The notes under the pieces are model-generated. The model was not told the origin of the DNA. It saw only the letters and a program-made list of their open reading frames with translations, and searched no databases. Below, in pieces: positions 19,695 through 30,747 of a stretch of 46,392 nucleotides of DNA. This DNA comes from Candidatus Altimarinota bacterium. Its GTDB lineage: Bacteria; Patescibacteriota; Gracilibacteria; BD1-5; UBA2023. A program made the position numbers and the translations under genes. Where the stretch lies: assembly GCA_002747975.1 (NCBI GenBank), contig PDRA01000024.1, positions 1-46,392 of the forward strand, given 5' to 3'. Numbering within the stretch: position 1 is the first letter of the stretch; every line of letters starts with the position of its first letter.

Positions 19695-20627
19695 ATGGAT
19701 ATTATACTCTGGGGTGGAATACTTTTTGTTTCACTGTTTATACTCGTCAAATCAGCAGATTACTTCACGCTCTGATCCGAAAAAATCTGACTTTTTCTCG
19801 GGCTTTCGCCTTTTATTGTGGGAGCGACAATCGTATCAATCGGTGGATCAATGCCAGAACTTGCCACCTCGATTCTCGCGGCTCTCGGTGGAGAAAAAAA
19901 CTTTGCCATCGATAATGTGATTGGATCAAACATTGCCAATACGCTTCTTATCGGATGACTGGTCTCGATTTTTGTCGGTACACTCAAGGTCAAAGAAGAG
20001 CTTATCGATGTAGATCTGCCGTTTTTCTTTATGTCAAGTGCGCTTTTTCTGCTTTTTATCATGGATGGGCAGTTTACTTGGCAAGAGGGAGTATTGACCC
20101 TTATAATGCTGACAGTATTTATTTTTTATACGCTTTCGAGCGATATCAAAAGCATACAAAATACCCAAAAAGTAGAATCCTTTCAGGCAAGCTGGATTTT
20201 GTATATTATAGGAGGATCGGTTGGGATCTTTTTTGGAGCAAAATATACCATAGAAGCTGTCAGTCAGCTCTGAGAAATCCTATGAATTGCCTCTTCGATT
20301 ATTACGATGCTGGTGGTCGCAGTTGGAACTTCGCTTCCAGAACTTGTTATCTCTATTCGCGCGTCTCTCAAATGAAAACACTCCATCGCTTTGGGAAATA
20401 TTTTTTGATCAAATACATTTAATTCCCTTGCTGTTGTGGGCGTTCCATCACTCTTTACAACTCTTACAACCTCTCAAACTGCCCTCACATTTGGTGTGCC
20501 TCTTTTTATCGTATCGACGCTAGCCTTTATTTTTACGACCTCTGACAACAAAATCCAGCGATGGGAATGAATGGCGCTTCTTATTCTCTATTGAGTATTT
20601 GTCGGAAATATTATTGGATTTTTGTAG
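19695..20627 (+). CDS. Na+/Ca2+-type cation exchanger (CaCA superfamily)
   Basis: 310 residues in about ten membrane helices, with the two inverted alpha-repeats of the family. Alpha-1 is VGATIVSIGGSMPELATSIL with GSNIANTLL; alpha-2 is VAVGTSLPELVISIRASLKG with LGNIFGSNTFNSL. The acidic and Asn/Ser residues that bind cation are present in both. Alpha-1 has GGSMPE where GTSLPE is more usual. A short loop rather than a long cytoplasmic domain joins the halves, as in YrbG-like bacterial exchangers. It probably extrudes Ca2+ in exchange for Na+ or H+. Several glycines are UGA. It converges with the large surface-protein gene, with a terminator between them. Confidence 0.9.
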
Positions 20628-20650
20628 GACAAAATTTTTGATAAAATTCA

Positions 20651-20681
20651 AAAAGAACGCCATTTCCAGCGTTCTTTTTTT
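20651..20681. terminator. Terminator between the exchanger and surface-protein genes
   Basis: AAGAACGC pairs with GCGTTCTT around an 8-nt loop, flanked by A5 and T8. It lies 24 nt after the exchanger stop (20627) and 32 nt after the minus-strand stop at 20713, so it can serve both. Confidence 0.88.
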
Positions 20682-20712
20682 CTGATGCTTCAAAAGAATT
20701 CTTTTTTTACCC

Positions 20713-23700
20713 TTACCATTTGATGCCCTCCCAACTATTTCACATATTGACCAAAACCTTGATCGTTTCAGCAATAGTAATATAGCTCGTAGGCTCAAAC
20801 ACTCGTGGTTCATTTGGATTTATAGGATTTCCATTTCTTGTTTTTCGCCCATGAACAAGACACAGATTATAAGCTTCCTGTATGTACGGAGCGTAGCTAC
20901 TATTTGGGTCTACATCAGCGAAGGACTGCTGATTTCTCTTTGCTTTGAGTGCAGGAGAAACAGTATATTTCTTATTGAGGTACTCTACAAATATTTTTAT
21001 AGCAACTTCTCTCTCTACTTTGCTCTTGAGTGCTTTTCGTATATGAGAAAGAATACTGGTAATATTTTGTTCATCTGCAGAAGTATCTTTGAGCAGAGAC
21101 TCATACTTTTTGAGCACTTTGGTGAATTGCCCGAAAGTAATATGTTGGTTTACGTAGGCATCACTCGTATTTGAAATAAAGAATTTCTTGTAGAGAGCCC
21201 TTGTTTTGAGATCTTCAATGTTTTCAATAAGAGCACTACACTGTCATTCTAGAATTTTCTTTTTTGCATCCTTATCTTTATTGGTATTCACTGCATTAAT
21301 AAGGGTTGTTGTATCCCATACTTTCTTTATGACCGTTCATCCTCCAGGTTCTTGAGGGCCTGTAGGGTTACTATTTCCTCCAGGTCCAACGACTGGTGCT
21401 TGTACTTTTACTGTCCTGGTAACGCTTGCAGTATTTCCAGCTGAATCAGTAGCGGTATAAGTAAATATTTGTACATTTCAATCGATACTCGTATCTATAC
21501 TTCATGAAACACTGACAGTACATGTACCATCTATATTATCTGTACATGTGGCACCTGGATCAACAAATGGGTTTCCAAGAGGAACAATAAAAGGATTATC
21601 TCATATCAGAGTAATGGTCGGTCCCTCATTGTCTATTTGAAGTCCTGTGGTAACTCCTGTATTGGTATTTCCGCCTGTATCTGTAATATGTACAATATCA
21701 TCTGGAACGGAAACATCACCAGTTCCAGTTCAAACTGTACCTGTACAGACCACAATTCCATCAGCTCAAGTTGTACTTGGAGTACAGTTCATATTATCTA
21801 TGGTGAGAGTGGTATCAGGTTTTACCCCTATACAAGTTGTCGTTACAGGAGTCCCATTGCTGGCAGGGTTTGGCTCTGTTGTACAAGTTGGAATAGTATC
21901 CATAAGTACCAATTTTTTTGATCCCACGGCATAACTATTTGCTCAAATATTATAACTTGTTTTTATCCAAGCAGTTTTGTTATAGTCAGGAATATTGTCA
22001 ATATTAGGCACTCTATATTTCAAAGCAAGATTATATTCTTTTTTTGATGGAATATTTGGAATATTCACACGAATATATTTTATAGAAGTAAAATCAGTAG
22101 GATTACTCTCGAAGGTGACTCCATCAACCGAGTATGAAACAGTCGCACCAGGCACAGAAGAAACATCAACTCATCCAGTCAGTATAACTGGATACTGTGA
22201 CGACTCGTAGCTTGGATCAACCTCTTCCCATGGATCCTGTCCCTCTTCTATGATTTGTGGACCATTACTGTCTCCAACATGTGGAAGAGTGATATTATAG
22301 GTGAAATCATTGATAGCTTCATCTTTTGGGTTGTAGAGAGCAACCGTGAGATCTCACTCATCAGAAGAATAATTGAGTGAGAAATTATCTTCCTCAGGAT
22401 CAAAATTAGAAACTGGAATACTGTCTTGCGGAGACTGAATTCGATCTTGAAGAGCAAAAGTAGATCTGTTTATATGGATAGAGTTGGTCGAACGGTGAAA
22501 AAAGTCATCATTTATTGTAAGTTTTCCATTTGCTGTACCAAGCCCCCATGTATCATCGATCTCATCAGCTCAGGCTGTGTCTTTGTAATTAAAATTTGTA
22601 TCTGTAGTTCCGAGGGTAAATAATTTTTTGAAATCATAGTCTCATTCCTCACTCTTGATATCTGACTCGAGAACAAGAGAGACTCTGATATCTTCATTAT
22701 TATTTCCAGTTGGACTAAGTGCGTCTTCGGTGTACCACTCTTTTTGAGTTTGGATTTTATAAATATCAAATCCACTGGTATTTTTTACAAATTCAAGGTT
22801 TGGAGTATTATTGATATTTTCTACCTCAAGCGTTGCATCAAGCGGATGAAAGTTTTCTGGAACAAAAACAAAAATCGTTGGGTCTTTTGTATAGGTTCCA
22901 TTATTATAGTAATAGTTTCTATTCCAGATATCTCAAACAACTTTTATTTTTCATCCTGGATTTATAGTTGTCCTATTGCTGGTATGAAACATCTCGAAAT
23001 TGAAATCTTGGGTATCTGAATAGCTAAGATTTACATCCCTTTCTGAATATTGTGTACCATCTTCAGAAACTGTAATATGGACTGGGGCAGTTTCATCAGG
23101 ATGAGTCGTTACATTTCCAAAAAACTGAATACCAATATTTGAATGGTTTGCTCCTCAATAGCTATACCTTATCTCATTGACTGTGAGAAACTCTTCGATC
23201 TTGAGGGTGACAGATTTCATATACTCTCCTGATTGAAGCTGAAGTTCTGATCTTGTATAAAAATGATTTAGGTTTTGTGGCAAGTCGACAGTTCTCGTGT
23301 TTCCATTCTGGGTTGTATATTCAAGAGAATATTCTTGGGGAGCAATAAAACTTTCTCCAAAGCTAAGGCGATTTACCTGTACTCCATCTGGAAAATCATA
23401 TTGTATAGCTACATTATTTGCATTTCTTGAGCCTTTATTAAATAAAACTGTTTGGATAATTGGCTGATCTTCTTCTCACTTTATCATGCTTCTCATAACT
23501 CTTGAGCGTTCATCGAGAATAAGCTCGGGAGCTTCTATATAGGCATTTTCCCAAGGAAGATTGTAGGTAAAGGTTTTCTCTATTTTTCCTCCTTCTTTTC
23601 CGGTAACAGTCAAAGCATTTGCTGGCCACTGGATTTGTTCTCAGATAGCCATATTAGAAAATTTAAGATGAAAGTTCAATACATTTCTCCATATTCCTAA

Positions 23701-24525
23701 ATAACTTTTGTTTACTACAATTTCATGTGTATTTGTATCATATGTATAGTTTCAGCTTACAAATGTAGCCTTTGGAGGCAGTTTTATTCGCACTTCTGCA
23801 TCATAATACATTGGTGCTGCTTTTGTATGATTCGCATGGGTACTTTGATAACTTCCACCCTTCTGCTTTTCTTGTATATTTAATTCTAAGTTATATTGCA
23901 CGATAGCATCATTAGCATATTTGTCAGCACTCGGTCAAGGAGTACCACGAAATCAGATTTTATTATCAACATAGCTTTTTAGACCAATATCTTCGCTTGC
24001 TACCTCATTTCCATTTGTATTTACAAGAGTCGTGACATTCTCAACCTGTCCCTCATATCCGTATCTGAAATTAAATTTTACTTTTGTACTTATATTATAG
24101 TTTCCAAGCGTTCAATTTTTTATATAAAACGTATGAGTTTCAACATCATCAGGAGTATCTCCAGTGCTCTGAGTTTCATACTTTTGTACAACAGAAGCAG
24201 CCCCATTAGTAGAGAAGCTTGGTTTATCCATCTGAAGTCTTTTTGGAACTTTTATTTCCACTTTTGTTCGGTTGGTCGCTTCTGGAAAATCAACAGCTAT
24301 ATTGAGAAGCTGTGGAGTATTGAGATATATTCTCTCATCAGCGGCACAGTGTGTTTGATTGTCTGATGGATCATCATTATCATCATCAACACACTGGAAG
24401 TGTGATGTATCATAGACGATAGTTGGATCAGCAGCATTTGTGATATTTCACAAAGGAAGCAGAAGTGATGCAAGTGCTATCACCTGAAATCCAGCTATAA
24501 ACTTTTTAAAAAGGGTAATTTTCAT
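20713..24525 (-). CDS. Giant secreted surface protein with an Ig-like domain and SLH-like C-terminus
   Basis: 1270 residues in one frame with some thirty UGA glycines. A signal peptide (residues 1-27) is followed by a long beta-rich region of repeated Ig/adhesin-like segments without a family I can name. Near residues 985-1050 is a DUF5011/HYR-type Ig-like domain (NPFVDPGATCTDNIDGTC to VTRTVKV), then a Gly/Pro linker. The last ~80 residues have SLH character: SFADVDPNSSYAPYIQEAYN and FEPTSYITIAETIKVLVN. SLH domains bind cell-wall polymers, so the protein probably sits on the envelope with its N-terminal stalk exposed. Acidic Asp-rich patches near residue 45 suggest calcium. Its architecture parallels the protein at 27605-30547. 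Confidence 0.8.
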
Positions 24526-24559
24526 ATTTGTATTTGTTAGAAAATAAAATTACCCATTC

Positions 24560-24588
24560 ACTGTAGCATATTATTTTGTTTTTTGCAA
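24560..24588 (-). promoter_or_regulatory. Candidate promoter of the giant surface-protein gene
   Basis: TTGCAA (24583-24588), a 17-nt spacer and TACAGT (24560-24565) on the minus strand, 35 nt before the ATG at 24525. A moderate match only. Confidence 0.4.
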
Positions 24589-24710
24589 ATGATTGAGTAT
24601 TTTTGTATCTATTTTATATTGACAAAATAATTATTTACTTTATGAACATACATTATATCGAGGATTGGGGGCAAAGTTATACACCACGAGAAGTGACGTG
24701 GCAATATGTG

Positions 24711-24763
24711 TGACAGGAACGGAAGAGATCGCCACAGTCGCTCGTTCCTCACTCCTTCGCGAT
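24711..24763. repeat. Second copy of the GTGACAGGAACGGAAGAGATCG repeat family
   Basis: The left half is identical to 19449-19471. ATCGC (24728-24732) pairs with GCGAT (24759-24763), but the loop sequence differs from the first copy. It lies in the 321-nt gap between the surface-protein gene and uvrB. Apart from this repeat the gap holds the minus promoter and a TTGACA at 24619-24624 with a poor -10 box that may serve uvrB. Confidence 0.75.
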
Positions 24764-24846
24764 GACAAGAAAAAATCACAAAAAAATCACTTCTCATTTA
24801 CTTCCGTGAAAAAATAAGTACAATAAGGAAATAATTTTCTTAAAAA

Positions 24847-26850
24847 ATGTCCTTCAAACTCAAATCAAATTATCAGCCAACCGGTGACCAACCACAAGCA
24901 ATCGACTCACTTGTGAAGTGAATCCAGTCAGGGAAAAACTTTCAGACACTTCTATGAGTCACTGGATCCGGGAAGACATTTACCATGGCAAATATCATCG
25001 AGAGAATTAATAAACCAACCCTCGTTATCGCTCACAATAAAACACTGGCAGCGCAACTGGCTCAAGAATTCAAAGATTTTTTTCCAGAAAATGCGGTGCA
25101 CTATTTTGTGAGTTATTATGACTATTATCAGCCAGAAGCCTATATCGCAAAGACAGCAAGCTACATCGAAAAAGAAGCCAGTATCAACGAGGAAATCGAC
25201 CGACTCCGTCATGCAGCGACTCAGTCACTTCTCACACGAAAGGATGTCATCATCGTCGCATCAGTATCGTGTATTTATGGTATTGGTGATGTGGCAAGCT
25301 ACCAAGAGCATACACTCCTTCTCGAGGTCTGAAAAGAATACGCCATCGAGGAGGTAATCGAGCGACTTGTGGGACTCCAGTTTCGTCGATCGACCACAGA
25401 TTTTGGACCTTGAATGTTTCGTGTGATGGGCGATATCTTAGATATCTGGTCGTCAGCGAGTGAGGATATCGTGCGTTGTCATTTTTTTGGAGATGAGCTC
25501 GAAAAAATCGAATACGCTGAACCAATTACATATCATAAAAAAGAAGAAGTAAAGGAGGTGCTACTCTTTCCTGCCAAGCACTTTGTGACAAGTGAAGACA
25601 CGATAGAAACTATTCTCCCAAAAATCCAAAAAGAACTCGAAGAACGCATCAAATTTCTTGAATCAATTGAAAAACCAATCGAAGCAGAGCGGATCAAAAT
25701 GCGAGTCGAGTATGATATGGAAATGCTCCAAGAAACTGGATATGTCAATGGAATCGAAAACTATTCGATGTATACTTCTGGACGAAATCCTGGCGATACT
25801 CCATCGACACTTCTGGATTTTTTTGGTGATGATTTTTTGACTTTTATCGATGAATCACATATCACTATTCCTCAAATTGGTGCCATGTACGCTGGTGATA
25901 AAAGCCGAAAGGACAATCTTATCGAGTATGGATTTCGCCTGCCATCAGCCCTCGAAAATCGACCACTGCGGTTTGACGAATTTGAGAAAAAAATCGGTCA
26001 AAGTATTTTTGTCTCAGCAACACCAAGTAAATATGAAGCAGAACACACACAAAATATTGTCGAACAAATTATCCGACCGACAGGACTACTCGATCCAGAA
26101 ATCGCTATAAAAAACATGGAATATATGGCGGATGACCTCTCAAACGAAATTCAAAATGCTCTCCAAAAAAATGAACGAGTTCTCGTGACAACACTCACCA
26201 AAAAATCCAGTGAAGACCTCGCAAAATACCTGGCAGAAAATGGAACAAAAGTTCAATACCTTCACAGTGAGATCGATACCTTGGAGCGACTCGAAATTTT
26301 AAAAGATTTTCGTATGGGAAAGACCGATGTCATCGTCGGGGTCAATCTCCTTCGAGAAGGACTTGATCTTCCTGAGACGAGTTTTATCGGAGTCCTTGAC
26401 GCCGAAAAAGTCGGATTTCTCCGGTCGAAGACTTCTCTTCTCCAAATCATCGGACGAGCCGCCAGAAATGTCCATGGACGCGTCACGCTCTATGTCAATA
26501 ATCGCACTAAAGAAAGTAAAATCATACCTCTACCAATTGATTACGATACCGATTTGGCAGTTTCTCCTGCTATGAAAGAGGCTATCGAAGAAACCTACCG
26601 AAGACGAGAGATCCAGCAAAAATACAATCTCGATCACGACATCACACCGACAACTATTGTCTCAAAAATCAAGGACATCGGCATACAATCCAAAAAAGGA
26701 AAAAACCTCGAAAATATCACGATCCAAAATGAAGACAAAAAAACAGCTCTCAAAAGACTGGAGCTGGAGATGGATATTGCCAGTGCAAATTTAGAATTTG
26801 AAAAGGCAGCGGAAATTCGGGATATGATTGTGGAGCTGCGAGGAAAATAA
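24847..26850 (+). CDS. uvrB: UvrB, excinuclease ABC subunit B
   Basis: 667 residues, normal length. Motif I reads [15 protein letters not shown], and its first Gly (residue 37) is UGA: the clearest single proof of recoding in this window. [13 protein letters not shown] marks the beta-hairpin region, [19 protein letters not shown] the DExH motif, SATPSKYE motif [16 protein letters not shown] motif V and [10 protein letters not shown] motif VI. A C-terminal UVR domain ends the protein ([20 protein letters not shown]) and contacts UvrC. Between [11 protein letters not shown] and [13 protein letters not shown] there are roughly 15 residues more than usual. It loads onto damaged DNA after UvrA and recruits UvrC. 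Confidence 0.97.
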
Positions 26851-26869
26851 AAGAATATATTTGCAATAA

Positions 26870-27505
26870 TTACTTTTGTGCAATTACATAAACCCAAGGT
26901 TGTTTGGCATCTCAAACAAAAGATTGCATAGCCCGTATCTTGAAGTGATATTTTTTCATAAGCACTTCTAAATCTTTTTCACTATGATATTGAAAAAATC
27001 TATGAGGCAATCACTCTTTTGTATTTACCCATCAACTTCACTCTCAGTGTTTCATAAGAATAAAAGTAAAACCTCATTTTCTTAAGACTCGGTGTGTCTC
27101 TGTTATCGCCATATCAAGTTGTTCTCATTTTGGCATATGTACCAAACTCGCATACTGACGAACTATATCAAAAGATTCATCTTGAAAGGGGAGGTCACAG
27201 ATATCTCATACAATAAAATTATCTTTTGGAATATGAGGAAAATTTTTTCTAGCAATTCGTATACATAAGTCTGAAAAGTCGACCCCAATACTCTCATAAC
27301 CAAAATTCTCCTGTGCATACTGTACATCTTTCCCCGTTCAGCAACCAGCTTCAAGTATTTTTATAGATTGTTCCCTATGTGAAATATAGGTATGCAATAA
27401 TTTCCAATGCTTTCTTTCGTTTGGCCGTAATTCACAATGAATTGCATCGTATTTTTCAGCGTTTGCATTATAATAATTTCTGGTTTGTTGTGCTATATGA
27501 GACAT
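26870..27505 (-). CDS. Class I SAM-dependent methyltransferase
   Basis: 211 residues, restored by about ten UGA glycines. Motif I is KILEAGCGTGKDVQYA near residue 52, with one Gly as UGA. The acidic end of strand 2 is SIGVDFSD, FIVGDICDLPFQDESFD is the motif for the third strand, and RVLRKGGFTFILM the post-motif. This is the UbiE/Methyltransf_11 layout. The substrate is unknown. It is convergent with uvrB (19 nt between stops) and has its own strong promoter, so it is a separate unit. UGA density is high, including GEGSGW near residue 155, which indicates long residence in this genome. Confidence 0.85.
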
Positions 27506-27525
27506 AATATTTTATATATAAAAAT

Positions 27526-27553
27526 ATTATATATAAAATATATACTCTGTCAA
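27526..27553 (-). promoter_or_regulatory. Promoter of the methyltransferase gene
   Basis: Perfect TTGACA (27548-27553), a 16-nt spacer and perfect TATAAT (27526-27531) on the minus strand, 20 nt before the ATG at 27505. Confidence 0.88.
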
Positions 27554-27604
27554 TATATTTACTTAGATTCGGAGGGAACTACAATCTTATATATTATCTA
27601 TTTC

Positions 27605-30547
27605 CTATATCTCTCCACCTAAGAAAGTCCTATAGATCATTCTCGAAGCTTCTGTTCTTGGAATAAGAGTCTCTGGAGAGAATTGAGTATTGGTCTTTCC
27701 TTTCATGATTCCTGCCTTTCGTAGAGATTTGATGTATGGGAGGAATTCTGAATTGTTTGGGACATCAGCGTATGGATTTTTGAGGTTTGGATTTTCTTGG
27801 AGCCTGATAGCTCTTGAGAAGATTTTAGCCGCTTCATTTCTAGTAATTGGATTATTTGGCTTAAACGTTCCATCGCTGTATCCATTGATCCATCATTGCT
27901 CGGTAGCGAATTTAATATATTCTGCATACCATTTACTTTGGTCTATATCACTGTATGGAGTATCTTTTCCAAGATAGACATACCGACAAGAGAGTGAGCG
28001 GACGAGCATTTTGACAAATTCAGCTCGAGTGATATCTTGGTAGGGACGGAATTTCTGTGTATTGATGTTTACTGCGTATGATTTATATTCTTTGAAAGTG
28101 ATTCCAAGGCTTTCTTCATCTTTTTCGAGTCATCGAAACATAAGGAGAGCTCGAATATCATCGTAGAAAGGATTTGATTGATTTGCATCTTGGAGTTTGA
28201 GTTCATCTGTATCATAGACCTTTACAATTTTTGGACAAACATAGTCTGTGACGCGGTTTTGTATTGCGAAGATTTCTTGTCCATCTGGATTCTTGCCTGC
28301 TGGTATTGCCTTTGATTGGGTTGGGAGGAATCGGATATCTGGGTTTTTTGTGATTTTTATAGGATTTCATGGATTATACCCGCCACCAGGTCATACTTGA
28401 GGTCCTGTAGGATTTGAATGTACTGTTTGAGGAATGACTTTTACTGTTCTTATGACTTCTACAGCCTGATTGCCAGCACTATCTGTGACATTGTACCGAA
28501 TAGTGTATTCTCAAAGAGTAGAAGTATCTACGCTTCAGGTTACAACAATATTTGAGGTAAGAATAGTATCATCATCCTCTACGTCAGTAGCATACGCTCA
28601 GAGTTCTGCGTACGTTGAATTTTGAATTATTTCAATCGTTGCATCTCATATCAGATGAATCACAGGAACATTTCAAACGACTACCTTCACTATCCTTGTA
28701 ACACTACTCGTATTTCCTTGGGCATCAGTATAAGAATATGTTAAAGTATAATCTCAAACTGTACTTGTGTCTACACTTCAACTACTAGGACTAGAAATAT
28801 TTCAACTTCAATCTTCTACATCAGTCCAAGTAGCTCAGGATTCTGTATATACCCCATTTTTTAAAACTTCTACAGTTGAATTTCATACAAGATTTACTAC
28901 TGGAGAATTTCAAGCTACTACTTTCACTATTCTTGTTACAGTGCTAGTATTACCTGCTGTATCAGTATAAGAATATTCTAAGCTATAATCTCAAATTGTA
29001 CTTGTGTCTACACTTCAACTACTAGCAATAGTAATAGTTCAATTTCAATCTACATTATCAGTCCAAGTAGCTCAAGATTCCGTATATGCCTCATTTTTTA
29101 AAACAGTGATAGGAGAATTTCATACAAGACTCACTACTGGATTTTCTTTATCAATATTTGTTACAGAGCTTGAGGTACAAGTTTCCTTATTTCATGCATT
29201 ATCCTCTATCTCTACACTACAAGTAGTGTTATTTTGACTTAAAATACAAGTTCAGCTCCCTGTTGCTATTCAGCTCTCTGTATCTGTAGAACCTGTTAAA
29301 CTTGCTGTTACATCCCCATTTGTTGGAGTTGTTGGATTATAAGTCCAAGTTCAACAAACTGGCTTTGTATCATCAACATTTGTTATGTTTATAGTTATTG
29401 TTGCTGTATCCGTTAAACTTCAATCACTTACCTCTATAGTAAGACTATAACTTGTTGTTGTTTCATAATCAAGATTTGTATTATCTGAAACTTTTATTTC
29501 TCAAGAAGTAGTATCAATTGAGAAAATATTATCATTATTTCAAGCTGTAATAGAGTAACTAAGAGTAGTATTTGCATCAACATCAGTTCAAGTAGAAGTT
29601 CAAACAACTGTGTTATTTGCAGAATCTTCAGCTATAGAAAAAGTTCTATCTTGAATCTCTGGAGCTTCATTTTTATCTTGAATTTGAATAGTAAACTCTT
29701 TTTCAAAGCTTCATCAATTTCCATCATCAGTTTTCACTCTTATAGAATAAGTATTTTTTGTTTCAAAATCTGGAGATTCTTTTATTTTTAATTTTCCATC
29801 ACTTGTAATTTCAAATTTTGCATTATCTGTATCTCAAGCCCCAGAAACAAGAGTATAAGTGTGAGTATCTCCAGTATCTGGATCAACACTTGAAAAAACT
29901 CACAGCTCTGTATCTACTGGAGAATTTTCATCTAACAAATTATTTGAAAGTGTAATGTCTGTTGGAGCAGAATTTGGTAAATTACTTGTTCATGGAGTCG
30001 TAGGATTACAATCAGAAGTCCAATCTGAAGAACTTCAAGTTCAAGTATATGATGTTCTACAAATAGAAGTTCAAGAATTTCATACTATATTCCATCATGC
30101 TCATGAGTTTTCCCACTCTACACGATCTACTAAATTACTAGAATCATCTCTTAATTCTAAAAAATCTCAAGAATTACCAAGTCTAAAAAAAATTGATCAA
30201 GGAAGATCTAAATCAGGAACTATAGAAGGATAATTTACTTGAAAATCACTTGTTTCATTTACTATTAAATATATTCATCAAGCAGGAATATTTCATCAAG
30301 TAAAAGTATAAGTATTTGTACTTGAAGCTGTTTTTTCTGTTAAAGTCCAACCAGTTAAATCAATAGTTCCAGTTCAATTATTAAATAATTCTACCCATTC
30401 ATATCTATTATCATTACCAGTTTGAGTAGGATCATATTCTACTTCATTGATTACAAGATTTGCAAATGCCGATATCGTTGCAACAAAGACACCGATCCAT
30501 ACTCCTACAATTCTTATAGAAAATTTTATTATTGTATCCACTGACAT
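27605..30547 (-). CDS. LTD/cadherin/Ig-repeat surface protein with C-terminal SLH domains
   Basis: 980 residues. A signal peptide (about 1-26) precedes a lamin-tail domain (about 28-175; NLVINEVEYDP, then EWVELFNN). Two cadherin-like repeats follow (about 183-290 and 290-390). After a short Ig-like segment come three DUF5011-type repeats of about 80 residues (465-705), each ending VTRIVKVV or similar. A Pro/Gly linker leads to three SLH motifs (about 830-980; SKWYAEYIKFATEQ, then YSDGTFKPNNPITRNE). It should be wall-anchored, and the cadherin-like repeats suggest Ca2+-dependent adhesion. By hand count about 49 glycines are UGA, about 45 of them in the first 700 residues, where they outnumber GGN; the SLH end uses GGN mainly. 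The codon style also changes there, as if two sources were joined. Confidence 0.88.
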
Positions 30548-30660
30548 AGTAGTAAAATTAATTATTGCGTCCCAGTATATGCTTTTTTCATAAATAATAC
30601 AAATTATTTTGTCTTTTTATATTGACAAATATTATATTATAATAATAATCAAATAGATAC

Positions 30661-30741
30661 CTACTCTATATCTTTTCGCTCTGCTCGAATCTGTGAATCC
30701 CAATTTTTTCTATTTTCAATAGCATTTTCTGCTGCTTCTTG
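30661..30741 (-). pseudogene. Duplicated 3' end of rnc (fragment)
   Basis: 81 nt matching 32731-32811 with two mismatches. It encodes the last 26 residues of RNase III (from about EAAENAIENRKNWD to the stop TAG). It starts directly after the stop of the ABC exporter gene and in the same frame. With no promoter, start or nuclease domain it is a remnant. The rest of the gap from 30548 to 30747 shows nothing more than AT-rich sequence. Confidence 0.88.
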
Positions 30742-30747
30742 CTTTTC

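Noticed and set aside
27506-27546. AT palindromes after the methyltransferase start as an operator
   Set aside because: They are simple AT repeats around the -10 box and too low in complexity to call an operator.
30622-30649. TTGACA-type plus-strand promoter in the gap before the ABC exporter
   Set aside because: The -10 match is poor and only minus-strand genes lie downstream; an antisense transcript cannot be excluded but is unsupported.
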